Part shown: one piece after another, positions 24,874 through 32,958 of the stretch
How the letters are laid out: each line of letters starts with the position of its first letter
Position numbering within the stretch: the first letter of the stretch is position 1
Source of the DNA: Streptomyces sp. SM10
Lineage (GTDB): Bacteria > Actinomycetota > Actinomycetes > Streptomycetales > Streptomycetaceae
Direction of reading: 5' to 3'
NCBI RefSeq assembly: GCF_002910915.1
Contig: NZ_NEUF01000114.1
Location: 1 to 44,409 of the forward strand
Length of the DNA: 44,409 nt
Program-made: the position numbers and the translations under genes
Notes under the pieces: generated by a model
What the model was told of the DNA's origin: nothing
Seen by the model: only the letters and a program-made list of their open reading frames with translations
The model's database searches: none

Positions 24874-25659
24874 TCAGTTGGCGGTCCAGCCGCCGTCCAT
24901 CGTGAGGGAACTCCCGGTGATGTGGCCGGTCCCGGGCCCGCAGAGCCACAGGACGGCGCCGGCCACGTCACCGGGCTCGATCAGCGACTTCAGGGCACTG
25001 CGCTCCAGCAGCACCCGGCCCACCACCTCCTGTTCGGAGATGCCGTGGCTGCGGGCCTGGTCCGCGATCTGGTTCTCGACCAGGGGCGTGCGGACGTAGC
25101 CGGGGCTGACGCAGTTGCTCGTCACCCCGTGCGGCGCCGCTTCGAGTGCGACCACTTTGCTGAGCCCCTCCAGTGCGTGCTTGGCCGAGACGTAGGCCGA
25201 CTTGTAGGGGCTGGCGCGCAGCCCGTGCACGGACGAGATGTTGACCACGCGGCCCCAGCCGCGTTCGTACATGCCGGGGAGTGTGCGGCGCAAGATGCGG
25301 AACGGCGCCTCCACCATCACGCGGTGGATCAGGGCGAAGCGGTCCGGCGGGAACTCGTGCACGGGCGCCACGTGCTGCAGCCCCGCGTTGTTGACCACGA
25401 TGTCCACGTCGGCGGGCAGTGCGTCCACCGCCTCGGCGACGGAGAGATCGGCGACCCAGGCCGTCCCGCCGATCCGTATCGCCAGGCTCCTGGCGGCGTC
25501 GCCCTGCTTGTCGACCACGTGCACATGGGCTCCCGCGGCGGCGAGAGCCTCGGCGCAGGCCAGTCCGATGCCGCTCGCCGCCCCGGTGACGAGAGCGGTG
25601 CGTCCGGCGAGGGCCGAGGGGGCGATGGGGTCGTGCGCGGAGGTCCGGGAAGTCTGCAT
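24874..25659 (-). CDS. bdhA: D-3-hydroxybutyrate dehydrogenase
   Basis: This short-chain dehydrogenase (261 aa) oxidises D-3-hydroxybutyrate to acetoacetate with NAD. The nucleotide-binding motif is TGAASGIG, then NNAGLQHVAPV. The catalytic Ser is in NISSVHGLRASP (about 143) and the Tyr/Lys in SAYVSAKH (about 156 and 160). NNAGLQHVAPV, the SVHGL-ASPYKSAYV block, SPGYVRTPLVENQI and the C-terminal GGWTA are specific for 3-hydroxybutyrate dehydrogenases. Asp-50 (HVVDKQG) suits NAD preference. The start is ATG 25659; an in-frame GTG nine bases upstream is possible. The gene is divergent from a PHB depolymerase. Confidence 0.92.
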   Translation of the reverse strand: MQTSRTSAHDPIAPSALAGRTALVTGAASGIGLACAEALAAAGAHVHVVDKQGDAARSLAIRIGGTAWVADLSVAEAVDALPADVDIVVNNAGLQHVAPVHEFPPDRFALIHRVMVEAPFRILRRTLPGMYERGWGRVVNISSVHGLRASPYKSAYVSAKHALEGLSKVVALEAAPHGVTSNCVSPGYVRTPLVENQIADQARSHGISEQEVVGRVLLERSALKSLIEPGDVAGAVLWLCGPGTGHITGSSLTMDGGWTAN

Positions 25660-25723
25660 GGGCGTCACCGTAAGGACGTCGCCGTCCGCATCACACGGGG
25701 TCGGTGCACACACCCGGGGGCGG

Positions 25724-25748
25724 GCACATGGTGGCGGCGCACATGGTG
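25724..25748. promoter_or_regulatory. Direct repeat GCACATGGTG x2 in the bdhA-depolymerase intergenic region
   Basis: Two identical 10-mers (25724-25733 and 25739-25748) lie exactly 15 bases apart, with a related CCACATGGGCG near 25840. They sit between the divergent dehydrogenase and depolymerase genes, so they are candidate activator sites for the PucR-type regulator. This is inference from position and repetition. Confidence 0.4.
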
Positions 25749-25923
25749 CGGGCCGGCCGTCCCGGCGCGCGTCCGGCAGGCCGGGAGCGGGCGCAAGGGG
25801 AGCGCGGCACACAGCGGCGGGCGGTGGATGTCCGCCTGCCACATGGGCGTCCCGGCCTCCGGCTCGTAGGTTCCGGCAGCAGTCCCCCCTGTCCGTCCGC
25901 ACGTCCGATGAGGAGGCCCCACC

Positions 25924-27405
25924 GTGCGCCCACCGATCCTGCGACGCCTGCTCCGCCGCGTCGCCTCCCTCGCCGTCTGCGCCGTGCTCCCCCTGCTGAC
26001 CGTGCACGCCGTCCCCGCGGCGGCGGCCCCCGCGGCAGCCGGTCTCCGGCAGGTCACCGGCTTCGGCTCCAACCCCGGCAATCTGCAGATGTTCGCCTAC
26101 ACCCCCGACGACGTGGCCGCGGGTGCCCCGCTCGTCGTCGCCCTGCACGGATGCACCCAGTCGGCGAACGCCTACTACACCAACTCGGGCTGGCCGAAGT
26201 ACGCCGATCTGTGGGGCTTCGACGTGGTCTTCCCGCAGACCACCTCGGCGAACAACGCGCTCTCCTGCTTCGGCTGGTTCGACCAAACGGAGAGCACACG
26301 GGGCAGGGGCGAGGCGGCGTCCATCGTGCAGATGGTCGAGTACGCGAAGCAGACGTACGGCTCCGACGGCCGCCGGGTCTATGTCACCGGCCTCTCGGCG
26401 GGCGGCGGGATGACCGCCGATCTGCTGGCCGCCTACCCGGACGTCTTCGCGGGCGGCTCGGTGGCCTCCGGACTCCCCGCCCAGTGCGCCACCAGCCAGG
26501 CCGCCGCCTCGGGCTGCCAGACCGGACCGCAGAAGCTCAGCCCCGCCCAGTGGGGCGACAAGGTCCGCGGCTCCTACCCGGGCTGGACCGGCCCCTGGCC
26601 CCGGGTCGCGATCTGGCAGGGCACCTCGGACTACACGGTCTACCCGGCCAACGCCACGGCGCTGCGCGACCAGTGGACCGACGTCTGGGGCATCGGCCAG
26701 ACCCCCACCGGCACCGAGTCCCTGCCGGGTGGTACCACCCGGAGCGTCTACGAGGACGCGTCCGGACAGCCCGCCGTGGAGACGTTCTCGGTCTCCGGCA
26801 TGGGGCACGGCCTGCCGGTGAGCCCGGGTTCGGGTGACCGGAACTGCGGTTCGACGGCCGCGTACTTCCTGAACACCATCTGCTCGGCCTACCACACGGG
26901 CGTGTTCTGGGGGCTGGACACGGGGACCCCGGGCGGTGGGGACGGGCTGCCGGCCCCGGCCGGCCTGAAGGTCACCGGGGTCACGGACAGCACCGCCTCA
27001 CTGACCTGGAACGCGGTCGGGGACGCCGCCTCGTACTCCGTGTACCGGGACGGGGCGAAGGTGACCGCCACGGCCTCGACGTCCTTCACGGACACCGGGC
27101 TGACCGCCGGCGCGTCCTACCGCTACACGGTGGCGGCCGCCGACTCCTCGGGCGCCCCCGGGACCACGTCGTCCGCCGTGACGGCGACGACCTCGGGCGG
27201 CACGGCCCCCGCGAAGTGCTTCACGGCGTCCAACTACGCCCATGTGACGGCCGGCCGGGCGCACACTTCGGGAGGCCATGCCTGGGCGAACGGCTCGGAT
27301 CAGGACATGGGGCTGTACAACGTCTTCGTCACCCACACCCTCAGGGAGTCGCCGGCGGGCCACTTCGTGATCGCCGACTCCGGCTGTCAGGCCGGGTCCT
27401 CGTAG
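25924..27405 (+). CDS. phaZ: Secreted poly(3-hydroxybutyrate) depolymerase (type 1), with FnIII and substrate-binding domains
   Basis: This extracellular serine esterase (493 aa) hydrolyses PHB to 3-hydroxybutyrate and short oligomers. GTG 25924 follows AGGAGG (25911-25916). A signal peptide covers about residues 1-35. The catalytic domain (about 40-325) has the oxyanion motif VVALHGCTQ before the lipase box TGLSAGGG (Ser about 158), an Asp in QGTSDYTVYP (about 236) and a His in SGMGHGLPV (about 295). This is the type 1 order. Then come a fibronectin type III linker (about 345-430, LKVTGVTDSTASLTWNAV) and a C-terminal PHB-binding domain beginning CFTASNYAHVTAGRAH. The domain order matches known actinobacterial depolymerases. 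The 3' end overlaps the next, convergent gene by 19 bases. Confidence 0.92.
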   Translation: MRPPILRRLLRRVASLAVCAVLPLLTVHAVPAAAAPAAAGLRQVTGFGSNPGNLQMFAYTPDDVAAGAPLVVALHGCTQSANAYYTNSGWPKYADLWGFDVVFPQTTSANNALSCFGWFDQTESTRGRGEAASIVQMVEYAKQTYGSDGRRVYVTGLSAGGGMTADLLAAYPDVFAGGSVASGLPAQCATSQAAASGCQTGPQKLSPAQWGDKVRGSYPGWTGPWPRVAIWQGTSDYTVYPANATALRDQWTDVWGIGQTPTGTESLPGGTTRSVYEDASGQPAVETFSVSGMGHGLPVSPGSGDRNCGSTAAYFLNTICSAYHTGVFWGLDTGTPGGGDGLPAPAGLKVTGVTDSTASLTWNAVGDAASYSVYRDGAKVTATASTSFTDTGLTAGASYRYTVAAADSSGAPGTTSSAVTATTSGGTAPAKCFTASNYAHVTAGRAHTSGGHAWANGSDQDMGLYNVFVTHTLRESPAGHFVIADSGCQAGSS

Positions 27406-27902
27406 GCGCGCCTGACCTTCCCGGGCAGCTCGCAGCCGTCCTCGACCGCGGTGAGGGACAGGGCCGCCCCGGCGCCGGGGTCCGCCCCGGCGCGGTAGCG
27501 GGCGTAGAGCTTCCAGCCCCGCTTGGCGAGGGTGCGGTAGGTGACGTCGTGTCCGGCATGGCTGGAGACGATCTCCCAGTCGTGCTGCCGAAACCTCAGC
27601 ACCGTCGCCTCGAAGGCGCCGGCGGCCCCGGCCGTCGGCGCCTCGCCGTCCCAGGGCGCCACGCAGGTGCGCCACGCGCCCTTCGGCTCTCCCGCCGCGG
27701 TGGTGTCACCCGCCGGGAGCCCGCCGGCACGGGCGAGACCGGCTATCTCGTCGGCGACCGCCCCCGCGGTGAGCGGGGGGAGGGGTTCCCGGGTGGCCTT
27801 CTTCGGCAGGACCTCCTCGTCCCCCACGAGGCCGCAGCCCGCCGTCACCGTCATGAATCCGGCCGCCACCGCGGCGACGGCCGCCGTCCTTCGTCTGCGC
27901 AC
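27387..27902 (-). CDS. Hypothetical lipoprotein
   Basis: This 171-aa protein starts at GTG 27902 behind GGGAAG. A basic N-terminus and hydrophobic stretch end in the lipobox TAGC (Cys about 23), so it is probably a membrane-anchored lipoprotein. The mature part contains RTCVAPWDGEAPTAG, FRQHDWEIVSSHAGHDVTYRTLAKRGWKLYARYR, and EDGCELPGKVRRAY; two Cys may pair. The pattern is seen in many small Streptomyces lipoproteins of unknown function. The 3' end overlaps the depolymerase tail to tail. Confidence 0.75.
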   Translation of the reverse strand: MRRRRTAAVAAVAAGFMTVTAGCGLVGDEEVLPKKATREPLPPLTAGAVADEIAGLARAGGLPAGDTTAAGEPKGAWRTCVAPWDGEAPTAGAAGAFEATVLRFRQHDWEIVSSHAGHDVTYRTLAKRGWKLYARYRAGADPGAGAALSLTAVEDGCELPGKVRRAYEDPA

Positions 27903-28038
27903 TGCTGCTTCCCACTCAGGTCGTCCCTCCGCACAGGCGCGCGCCCGTGTGCCCCCCGCGGGAGTTTCGCATGGGCTCTGACCTGCTGGGAAGGCCCTTC
28001 ACCGACGGGATGCGGCTGTCCGCCCCGAGGGTGTCGGA

Positions 28039-28173
28039 GGTGCCCCGGTAGAGTGGGCGGATCGTCATCCTGCCCGTACAGGGGGAAGCCGGTGCGAATC
28101 CGGCACCACCTCTTCCCCGCGCGCTCGGCCCGTCTCGAGCAGGGCACACCCCGTTCGAGAGGCCCCGTCCGTC
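28039..28173 (+). promoter_or_regulatory. Cobalamin-riboswitch-like leader, non-canonical
   Basis: The segment GGGGGAAGCCGGTGCGAATC at 28081-28100, continuing CCGGCAC, matches the conserved core of cobalamin riboswitches (GGGAA-n-GGUG-n-AAUCC). GGTGCC lies upstream at 28039-28044, and a short hairpin between the two (28055-28075, GGGC/GCCC plus GGAT/ATCC) occupies the usual position. GGGGAAG (28082-28088) can also pair with CTTCCCC at 28112-28118. The usual downstream B12-box region (CGCCACUG-type) is not visible, so this is a shortened or divergent form. A further inverted repeat (TCTCGA 28133-28138 with TCGAGA 28155-28160) overlaps the GAGAGG ribosome-binding site of the first gene, which suggests translational control. 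Confidence 0.6.
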
Positions 28174-29427
28174 ATGTCCGTACGCCGCCGCGCGGCAGCG
28201 CTCGCGATCACTTCCGTGCTCTGTGGAGCGGCCGCCCCGGTGGCGGTCGCCGCGCCGAGTCCCTCCCCCTCCGCGCCGGACCTTCCGGCCGGGCTGTACG
28301 GCACCAAGGACCCGACGTACGACGGGGTGTGGCGCCAGTCGCTGGCGTTCCTCGCCCAGAAGGTCGAGCTGGTCACGCCCGCCACGCAGGCGGTGGACTG
28401 GCTCGTGGGCCAGCAGTGCACGAGCGGGGCCTTCGCCTCCTACCGCGACGCCGCCCGGCCCTGCGACGCGAAGACCGTCGCGGACACCAACGCCACGGCG
28501 GCGGCGGTCCAGGCCATGGTCGAGCTGGGCGTGCACCGCGAGGTCGTGGACAACGGCGTCAGCTGGCTGAAGTCCGTGCAGAACAAGGACGGCGGCTGGG
28601 GGTACAACCCGGGCAGCCCGAGCGACGCCAACTCCACCGCCGTGGTGACGGGCGCGCTGGGCCGGGCGGGCGTGCCGCTCGCCGACGTCACCCGGGCGGA
28701 CGGGAAGACCCCGTACAGCGCGCTGCAGTCCTTCGCGCTGCCCTGCGGCGGCGAGGGCGGCGGGGCGTTCGCCTACCAGCCGGACAAGGACGGCAAGCTC
28801 GCGGCCAACGCGGACGCCACGGCGGCCGCGGTGATCGGCGCGATGGGCAAGGGCATGGCCACGGGCAACGCCAACGCGGTGAAGGCCCCGGCCTGCCACG
28901 AGGGCTCCGGCCTCACGATCGAGCAGAGCGCGCAGAACGGCGCGTACTACCTGGCGAAGACGCTCGCCGGTTCCGGGCACCTGGACCTCCCGCCCATGCC
29001 GGGCGCCGAGGAGTCCGACCCGCAGCCCGACTTCGGCAACACCGCCGACGCCGTCGTGGCGCTGGCCTCCTCCGGCCACAAGGACAAGGCGGCCGGATCG
29101 GTCGCCTACCTGAAGGCGCACGCGCAGGGCTGGGCCAAGGAGGGCGGCCCCGCCGCCACCGCGCAGCTGGTGCTCGCCGCCCACGCGACCGGCAGCGACG
29201 CCCGTGACTTCGGCGGCGTCGACCTCGTCAGGCAGCTCAACGCGACGGGCCCGGCCCCCGCCGCCACGGCCGTGCCCTCGCCGCCCGCGACGGCGCCTTC
29301 GACGCCCGGGGACTCCAGCAGCGACGACGAGGGCCTCGGCATCTGGTGGATCATCGGGGTCGGCCTCGCCTTCGGTGCGGGCATCGGCTTCCTGCTGAGC
29401 GGACGCCGGAAGAACCAGCAGCTGTGA
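28174..29427 (+). CDS. Membrane-anchored squalene-repeat alpha/alpha-barrel protein, possible cobalamin capture protein
   Basis: This surface protein (417 aa) has a signal peptide (about 1-27). An alpha/alpha-barrel region follows (about 45-350) with squalene-cyclase-type repeats: AVDWLVGQQCTSGAFASY, ADTNATAAAVQAMVELG, WLKSVQNKDGGWGYNPGSPSDANSTAVVTGAL, NADATAAAVIGAMGKG, GNTADAVVALASSGHKDKA. After a Pro/Ser/Ala linker come one membrane helix (GIWWIIGVGLAFGAGIGFLL) and a short basic tail. Several Cys (QQC, RPC, LPC, PAC) could form disulfides. It has no cyclase DXDD motif, so it is probably a binding protein. Intrinsic factor and transcobalamin use the same barrel to bind B12. It is the first gene behind a B12-riboswitch-like leader and is coupled to the next gene (GTGA). 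Confidence 0.82.
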   Translation: MSVRRRAAALAITSVLCGAAAPVAVAAPSPSPSAPDLPAGLYGTKDPTYDGVWRQSLAFLAQKVELVTPATQAVDWLVGQQCTSGAFASYRDAARPCDAKTVADTNATAAAVQAMVELGVHREVVDNGVSWLKSVQNKDGGWGYNPGSPSDANSTAVVTGALGRAGVPLADVTRADGKTPYSALQSFALPCGGEGGGAFAYQPDKDGKLAANADATAAAVIGAMGKGMATGNANAVKAPACHEGSGLTIEQSAQNGAYYLAKTLAGSGHLDLPPMPGAEESDPQPDFGNTADAVVALASSGHKDKAAGSVAYLKAHAQGWAKEGGPAATAQLVLAAHATGSDARDFGGVDLVRQLNATGPAPAATAVPSPPATAPSTPGDSSSDDEGLGIWWIIGVGLAFGAGIGFLLSGRRKNQQL

Positions 29428-30104
29428 GGCGCCCGCTGGGCACGGCGGCGCTCCTCCTCGTCACCACCCTCCTCGCCGTGCTGGGCGCGGGGAGCGCGCA
29501 GGCCGCCGGTTACCGCTACTGGTCGTTCTGGGAGGGCGACGGCGGGAAGGGCTGGACGTACGCCACCCAGGGGCCTTCCGTGGTCAGGCCGGACGACGGC
29601 GCGGTACAGGGGTTCCGCTTCTCGGTGAGCGCGGACTCCCAGGACTCCGCGCAGCCGCGCCGCGCCCCGGACTTCGGGACCGTCTGCGCGGACACCCCGG
29701 CGGAGGACGGCCGCAAGCGGATCGCGCTGGTCGTCGACCCGGGTACGGCGGCGGACGCGCCGGACGGCGAGAAGCCGCCCGCGCTGCGCACCGCCTGCGC
29801 CCAGGTGGCGCCGGAGGCGAGCACGGCGGAGGCGCTCGCCTCGGTGGTGAAGCCGCTGCGGTACGACAGCTCGGCCATGCTCTGCGCGATCGCGGGCTAT
29901 CCGCGCACGGGCTGCGGCGAACAGACCGGGGACGACGGCTCGGAGGAGGCCACCGGCCAGGCCGAGGCGTCCCCCGCCGACGGTGACGCCGCGAGCGGCG
30001 ACGACGGCTCCGGCGGCGGTCCGTCCGCCGGTGTGCTGACGGGCGTCGGAGCGGTGCTCGTGCTGGGTGTCGCCGCAGTGCTCCGGGCCCGCCGCCGCCG
30101 ATGA
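29424..30104 (+). CDS. SCO2322-family membrane-anchored protein with DUF4430-like N-terminus
   Basis: This protein (226 aa) starts at GTG 29424, overlapping the upstream stop. It has a signal peptide (about 1-28). The next segment, YRYWSFWEGDGGKGWTYATQ followed by GPSVVRPDDGAVQGFRF, resembles DUF4430, the C-terminal domain of transcobalamin and intrinsic factor (YWxxW...G...Y.L..GD.V.W.Y). A region with three or four Cys follows (GTVCADTP, RTACAQV, AMLCAIAGYPRTGCG). A long Asp/Gly/Ser-rich linker and one C-terminal helix (GVLTGVGAVLVLGVAAVL, then RARRRR) anchor it to the membrane. It overlaps the T-component gene by four bases. The DUF4430 likeness is judged by eye and is the main uncertainty. 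Confidence 0.8.
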   Translation: MRRPLGTAALLLVTTLLAVLGAGSAQAAGYRYWSFWEGDGGKGWTYATQGPSVVRPDDGAVQGFRFSVSADSQDSAQPRRAPDFGTVCADTPAEDGRKRIALVVDPGTAADAPDGEKPPALRTACAQVAPEASTAEALASVVKPLRYDSSAMLCAIAGYPRTGCGEQTGDDGSEEATGQAEASPADGDAASGDDGSGGGPSAGVLTGVGAVLVLGVAAVLRARRRR

Positions 30105-31246
30105 CCCGCTCCACCGGCCCGGCCCGGCTCCGCCCTGCCCTGCGCGCCCCCGGGGCCACCCGTACCAACGCCGTACCGGCCGGGGCCTGGTGGGTGTGGG
30201 CGCTGGGTCTGGCGACAGCCGCGTCCCGCACGACCAACCCGCTGCTGCTCGGGCTGCTGGTGGGTGTGGCCGGCTATGTGGTGGCGGCGCGCCGCACGGA
30301 CGCCCCGTGGGCCCGTTCGTACGGCGCGTTCATCAAGCTCGGGCTGGCCGTCGTCGCCCTGCGGCTGGTGTTCTCCGTGCTCCTCGGCTCCTCCGTCCCC
30401 GGTGCGCACACCCTGTTCACCCTGCCCGAGGTGCCGTTGCCCGGCTGGGCGCGGGGTGTCAGGATCGGCGGCCGGGTCACCTCGGAGCAGCTGGTCTTCG
30501 CGCTGTACGAGGGCGCGAAGCTGGCCGCGCTGCTGATCTGCGTCGGTGCGGCGAATGCGCTGGCCAACCCCGCCAGGCTGCTGAAGTCGCTGCCCGGCGC
30601 GCTGTACGAGGTGGGGGTCGCCGTGGTGGTCGCGATGACGTTCGCGCCGAACATGGTCGCCGACGTGGCGCGGCTGCGGACGGCCCGCCGGCTGCGCGGC
30701 CGTCCGACCGGCGGGATCCGGGCCGTGCTCCAGATCGGGCTGCCCGTGCTGGAGGGTGCCCTGGAGCGCTCGGTGGCCGTGGCGGCGTCGATGGACGCGC
30801 GGGGGTACGGCCGTACCGCGCAGGTCCCGCCCGCAGTCCGCCGTACCACCCATGTGCTGACGCTCGGCGGACTGCTCGGCGTGTGCGCGGGGACGTACGG
30901 GCTGCTGGCGGCGGAGGGTGCCGTGCACGGGCTGCCGTTGCTGCTGGCCGGACTGGTGGCGGCGATGGCCGGGCTCAGGCTCGGCGGCCGCCGCTCGGTC
31001 CGTACCCGCTACCGGCCCGACCGCTGGGGCGTACGCGCCTGGCTCGTCGCGGCCTCGGGCGCGGCCGTCGCGGCGGCGATGATCTGGGCGGGCACCGCCG
31101 ATCCGGACGCCCTGCGCCCCGGAGTGGTGCCGCTCACGGCCCCCGTCCTTCCGCTCTGGCCCGCCGCCGCCCTGCTGATCGGGCTGCTGCCCGCCGCGGT
31201 GGCACCCCTGCCCGCCTCCCCCTCGGACTCCAAGGAGCGCTCATGA
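30101..31246 (+). CDS. ECF transporter transmembrane (T) component, CbiQ-like
   Basis: This is the energy-coupling membrane component (381 aa) that joins the ATPase to the substrate-binding S component. It has about six to eight hydrophobic segments. The CbiQ-family signature helices carry the Ala-Arg-Gly motifs: ARLRTARRLRGR and ERSVAVAASMDARGYGR, the coupling helices that contact the ATPases. Start ATG 30101 overlaps the upstream stop (ATGA) and its own stop overlaps the ATPase start. It is longer than usual because of an N-terminal basic extension and two extra C-terminal helices. Confidence 0.9.
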   Translation: MTRSTGPARLRPALRAPGATRTNAVPAGAWWVWALGLATAASRTTNPLLLGLLVGVAGYVVAARRTDAPWARSYGAFIKLGLAVVALRLVFSVLLGSSVPGAHTLFTLPEVPLPGWARGVRIGGRVTSEQLVFALYEGAKLAALLICVGAANALANPARLLKSLPGALYEVGVAVVVAMTFAPNMVADVARLRTARRLRGRPTGGIRAVLQIGLPVLEGALERSVAVAASMDARGYGRTAQVPPAVRRTTHVLTLGGLLGVCAGTYGLLAAEGAVHGLPLLLAGLVAAMAGLRLGGRRSVRTRYRPDRWGVRAWLVAASGAAVAAAMIWAGTADPDALRPGVVPLTAPVLPLWPAAALLIGLLPAAVAPLPASPSDSKERS

Positions 31247-32958
31247 TCCGGTTCGAGCAGGTCTCGGTACGGTACGAAGGCGCCGGGCACCCCACCCTGT
31301 CCGGGGTCGACCTCACGGTCCCCGAGGGCGAGCTGGTGCTGGTCGTCGGCCCGTCCGGTGTCGGCAAGTCGACTCTGCTGGGCGCCGTGTCGGGGCTCGT
31401 GCCGCACTTCACAGGCGGGACGCTGACCGGCCGCGTCACGGTCGGCGGCCGGGACACCCGCACCCACAAGCCGCGTGAACTCGCCGACCTGGTCGGCACG
31501 GTGGGCCAGGACCCGCTCGCCCACTTCGTGACGGACACCGTCGAGGACGAGCTGGCCTACGGCATGGAGTCGCTGGGCCTCGCTCCGGACGTCATGCGGC
31601 GCCGGGTCGAGGAGACCCTGGACCTGCTGGGCCTCGCCGAGCTGCGGGACCGGCCGATCGCCACGCTCTCCGGGGGCCAGCGGCAGCGGGTCGCCATCGG
31701 CTCGGTCCTCACCCCGCACCCCAGGGTGCTGGTGCTCGACGAGCCGACGTCCGCCCTGGACCCGGCGGCGGCCGAGGACGTCCTGGCGGTCCTCCAGCGG
31801 CTGGTGCACGACCTGGGGACGACGGTCCTGATGGCCGAGCACCGGCTGGAGCGTGTCGTGCAGTACGCCGACCAGGTCCTGCTGCTGCCCGCGCCGGGCA
31901 GTGCCCCGGTGATGGGTCCGCCCGCCGACGTCATGGCGCTCTCGCCGGTCAGGCCCCCGGTGGTGGCCCTGGGCAAGCTGGTGGGCTGGGATCCGCTGCC
32001 GCTGTCGGTGCGCGACGCACGGCGCCGGGCGAAGGACCTGCGGGAGCGGCTGGACGGGGTGGAACCGCCCCCGCGCGCGGCCCCGGTGGACGCCTCGGTG
32101 GCTCCCCTGCCCGCTCCGGCCGCGGCCCGTCCCGGACTCCTGGACCGGCTGCTGGGCCGGCGCCCGCGCACCGCTCCCGCCGAGCCCCTGAAGGGCGGCG
32201 GCGCCACCCGGGTCGAGGGACTCGGGGTGCGGCACGGGCGGGTCGAGGCGCTGCGCGGGGTGACACTGTCCTTCGCCCCGGGCGAGACCGTGGCCCTGAT
32301 GGGCCGCAACGGCGCGGGCAAGTCCACCCTGCTGACCACACTCGTGGGGATGACCGCGCCGACGACGGGCTCCGTCCTCGTCGGCGGTCTGCGGCCTTCC
32401 CGCACCCCGCCGCAGGACATGGTGCGACGGGTCGGGCTCGTCCCGCAGGAGCCGCGCGACCTGCTGTACGCCGACACGGTCGCGGCCGAGTGCGCGGCGG
32501 CGGACTCCGACGCGGGCGCGCCCGCGGGCAGCTGCCGGGCGCTGGTCTCGGAGCTGTTGCCCGGGGTCCCGGACGACGTCCATCCCCGTGACCTTTCCGA
32601 GGGGCAGCGGCTCGCGCTGGCCCTCGCCCTGGTGCTCACCGCCCGGCCCCCGCTCCTCCTCCTGGACGAGCCGACGCGGGGGCTCGACTACGCGGCGAAG
32701 GCCCGGCTGGTCGGTGTGCTGCGCCGGCTGGCGGGCGAGGGCCACTCCATCGTCCTGGCCACGCACGACGTGGAGCTGGCGGCCGAGCTGGCGGACCGGG
32801 TGGTGATCCTCGCCGACGGCGAGGTCGTCGCGGACGGGCCGACCCGGCAGGTCGTGGTCTCCTCCCCCGCGTTCGCCCCGCAGACCTCGAAGATCCTCGC
32901 GCCCCGGGAGTGGCTGACCGTGTCCCAGGTGCGGACGGCCCTGGAGGGACCGGCGTGA
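31243..32958 (+). CDS. ECF transporter ATPase, fused A-A' subunits
   Basis: This is a double ATPase (571 aa) powering the ECF module. The first domain (about 1-240) has Walker A GPSGVGKSTLLGAVSG, Q-loop GQDPLAHFVTDTVEDELAYG, signature LSGGQRQRVAIG, Walker B VLVLDEPTSALDP and H-loop MAEHRLERV. The linker (about 265-325) is Ala/Pro-rich. The second domain has Walker A GRNGAGKSTLLTTLVG, signature LSEGQRLALALAL (Glu for Gly at the second position), Walker B LLLLDEPTRGLD and H-loop LATHDVELA. The altered second signature suggests one of the two ATP sites is weaker. Start and stop overlap the neighbouring genes by four bases. Confidence 0.92.
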   Translation: MIRFEQVSVRYEGAGHPTLSGVDLTVPEGELVLVVGPSGVGKSTLLGAVSGLVPHFTGGTLTGRVTVGGRDTRTHKPRELADLVGTVGQDPLAHFVTDTVEDELAYGMESLGLAPDVMRRRVEETLDLLGLAELRDRPIATLSGGQRQRVAIGSVLTPHPRVLVLDEPTSALDPAAAEDVLAVLQRLVHDLGTTVLMAEHRLERVVQYADQVLLLPAPGSAPVMGPPADVMALSPVRPPVVALGKLVGWDPLPLSVRDARRRAKDLRERLDGVEPPPRAAPVDASVAPLPAPAAARPGLLDRLLGRRPRTAPAEPLKGGGATRVEGLGVRHGRVEALRGVTLSFAPGETVALMGRNGAGKSTLLTTLVGMTAPTTGSVLVGGLRPSRTPPQDMVRRVGLVPQEPRDLLYADTVAAECAAADSDAGAPAGSCRALVSELLPGVPDDVHPRDLSEGQRLALALALVLTARPPLLLLDEPTRGLDYAAKARLVGVLRRLAGEGHSIVLATHDVELAAELADRVVILADGEVVADGPTRQVVVSSPAFAPQTSKILAPREWLTVSQVRTALEGPA

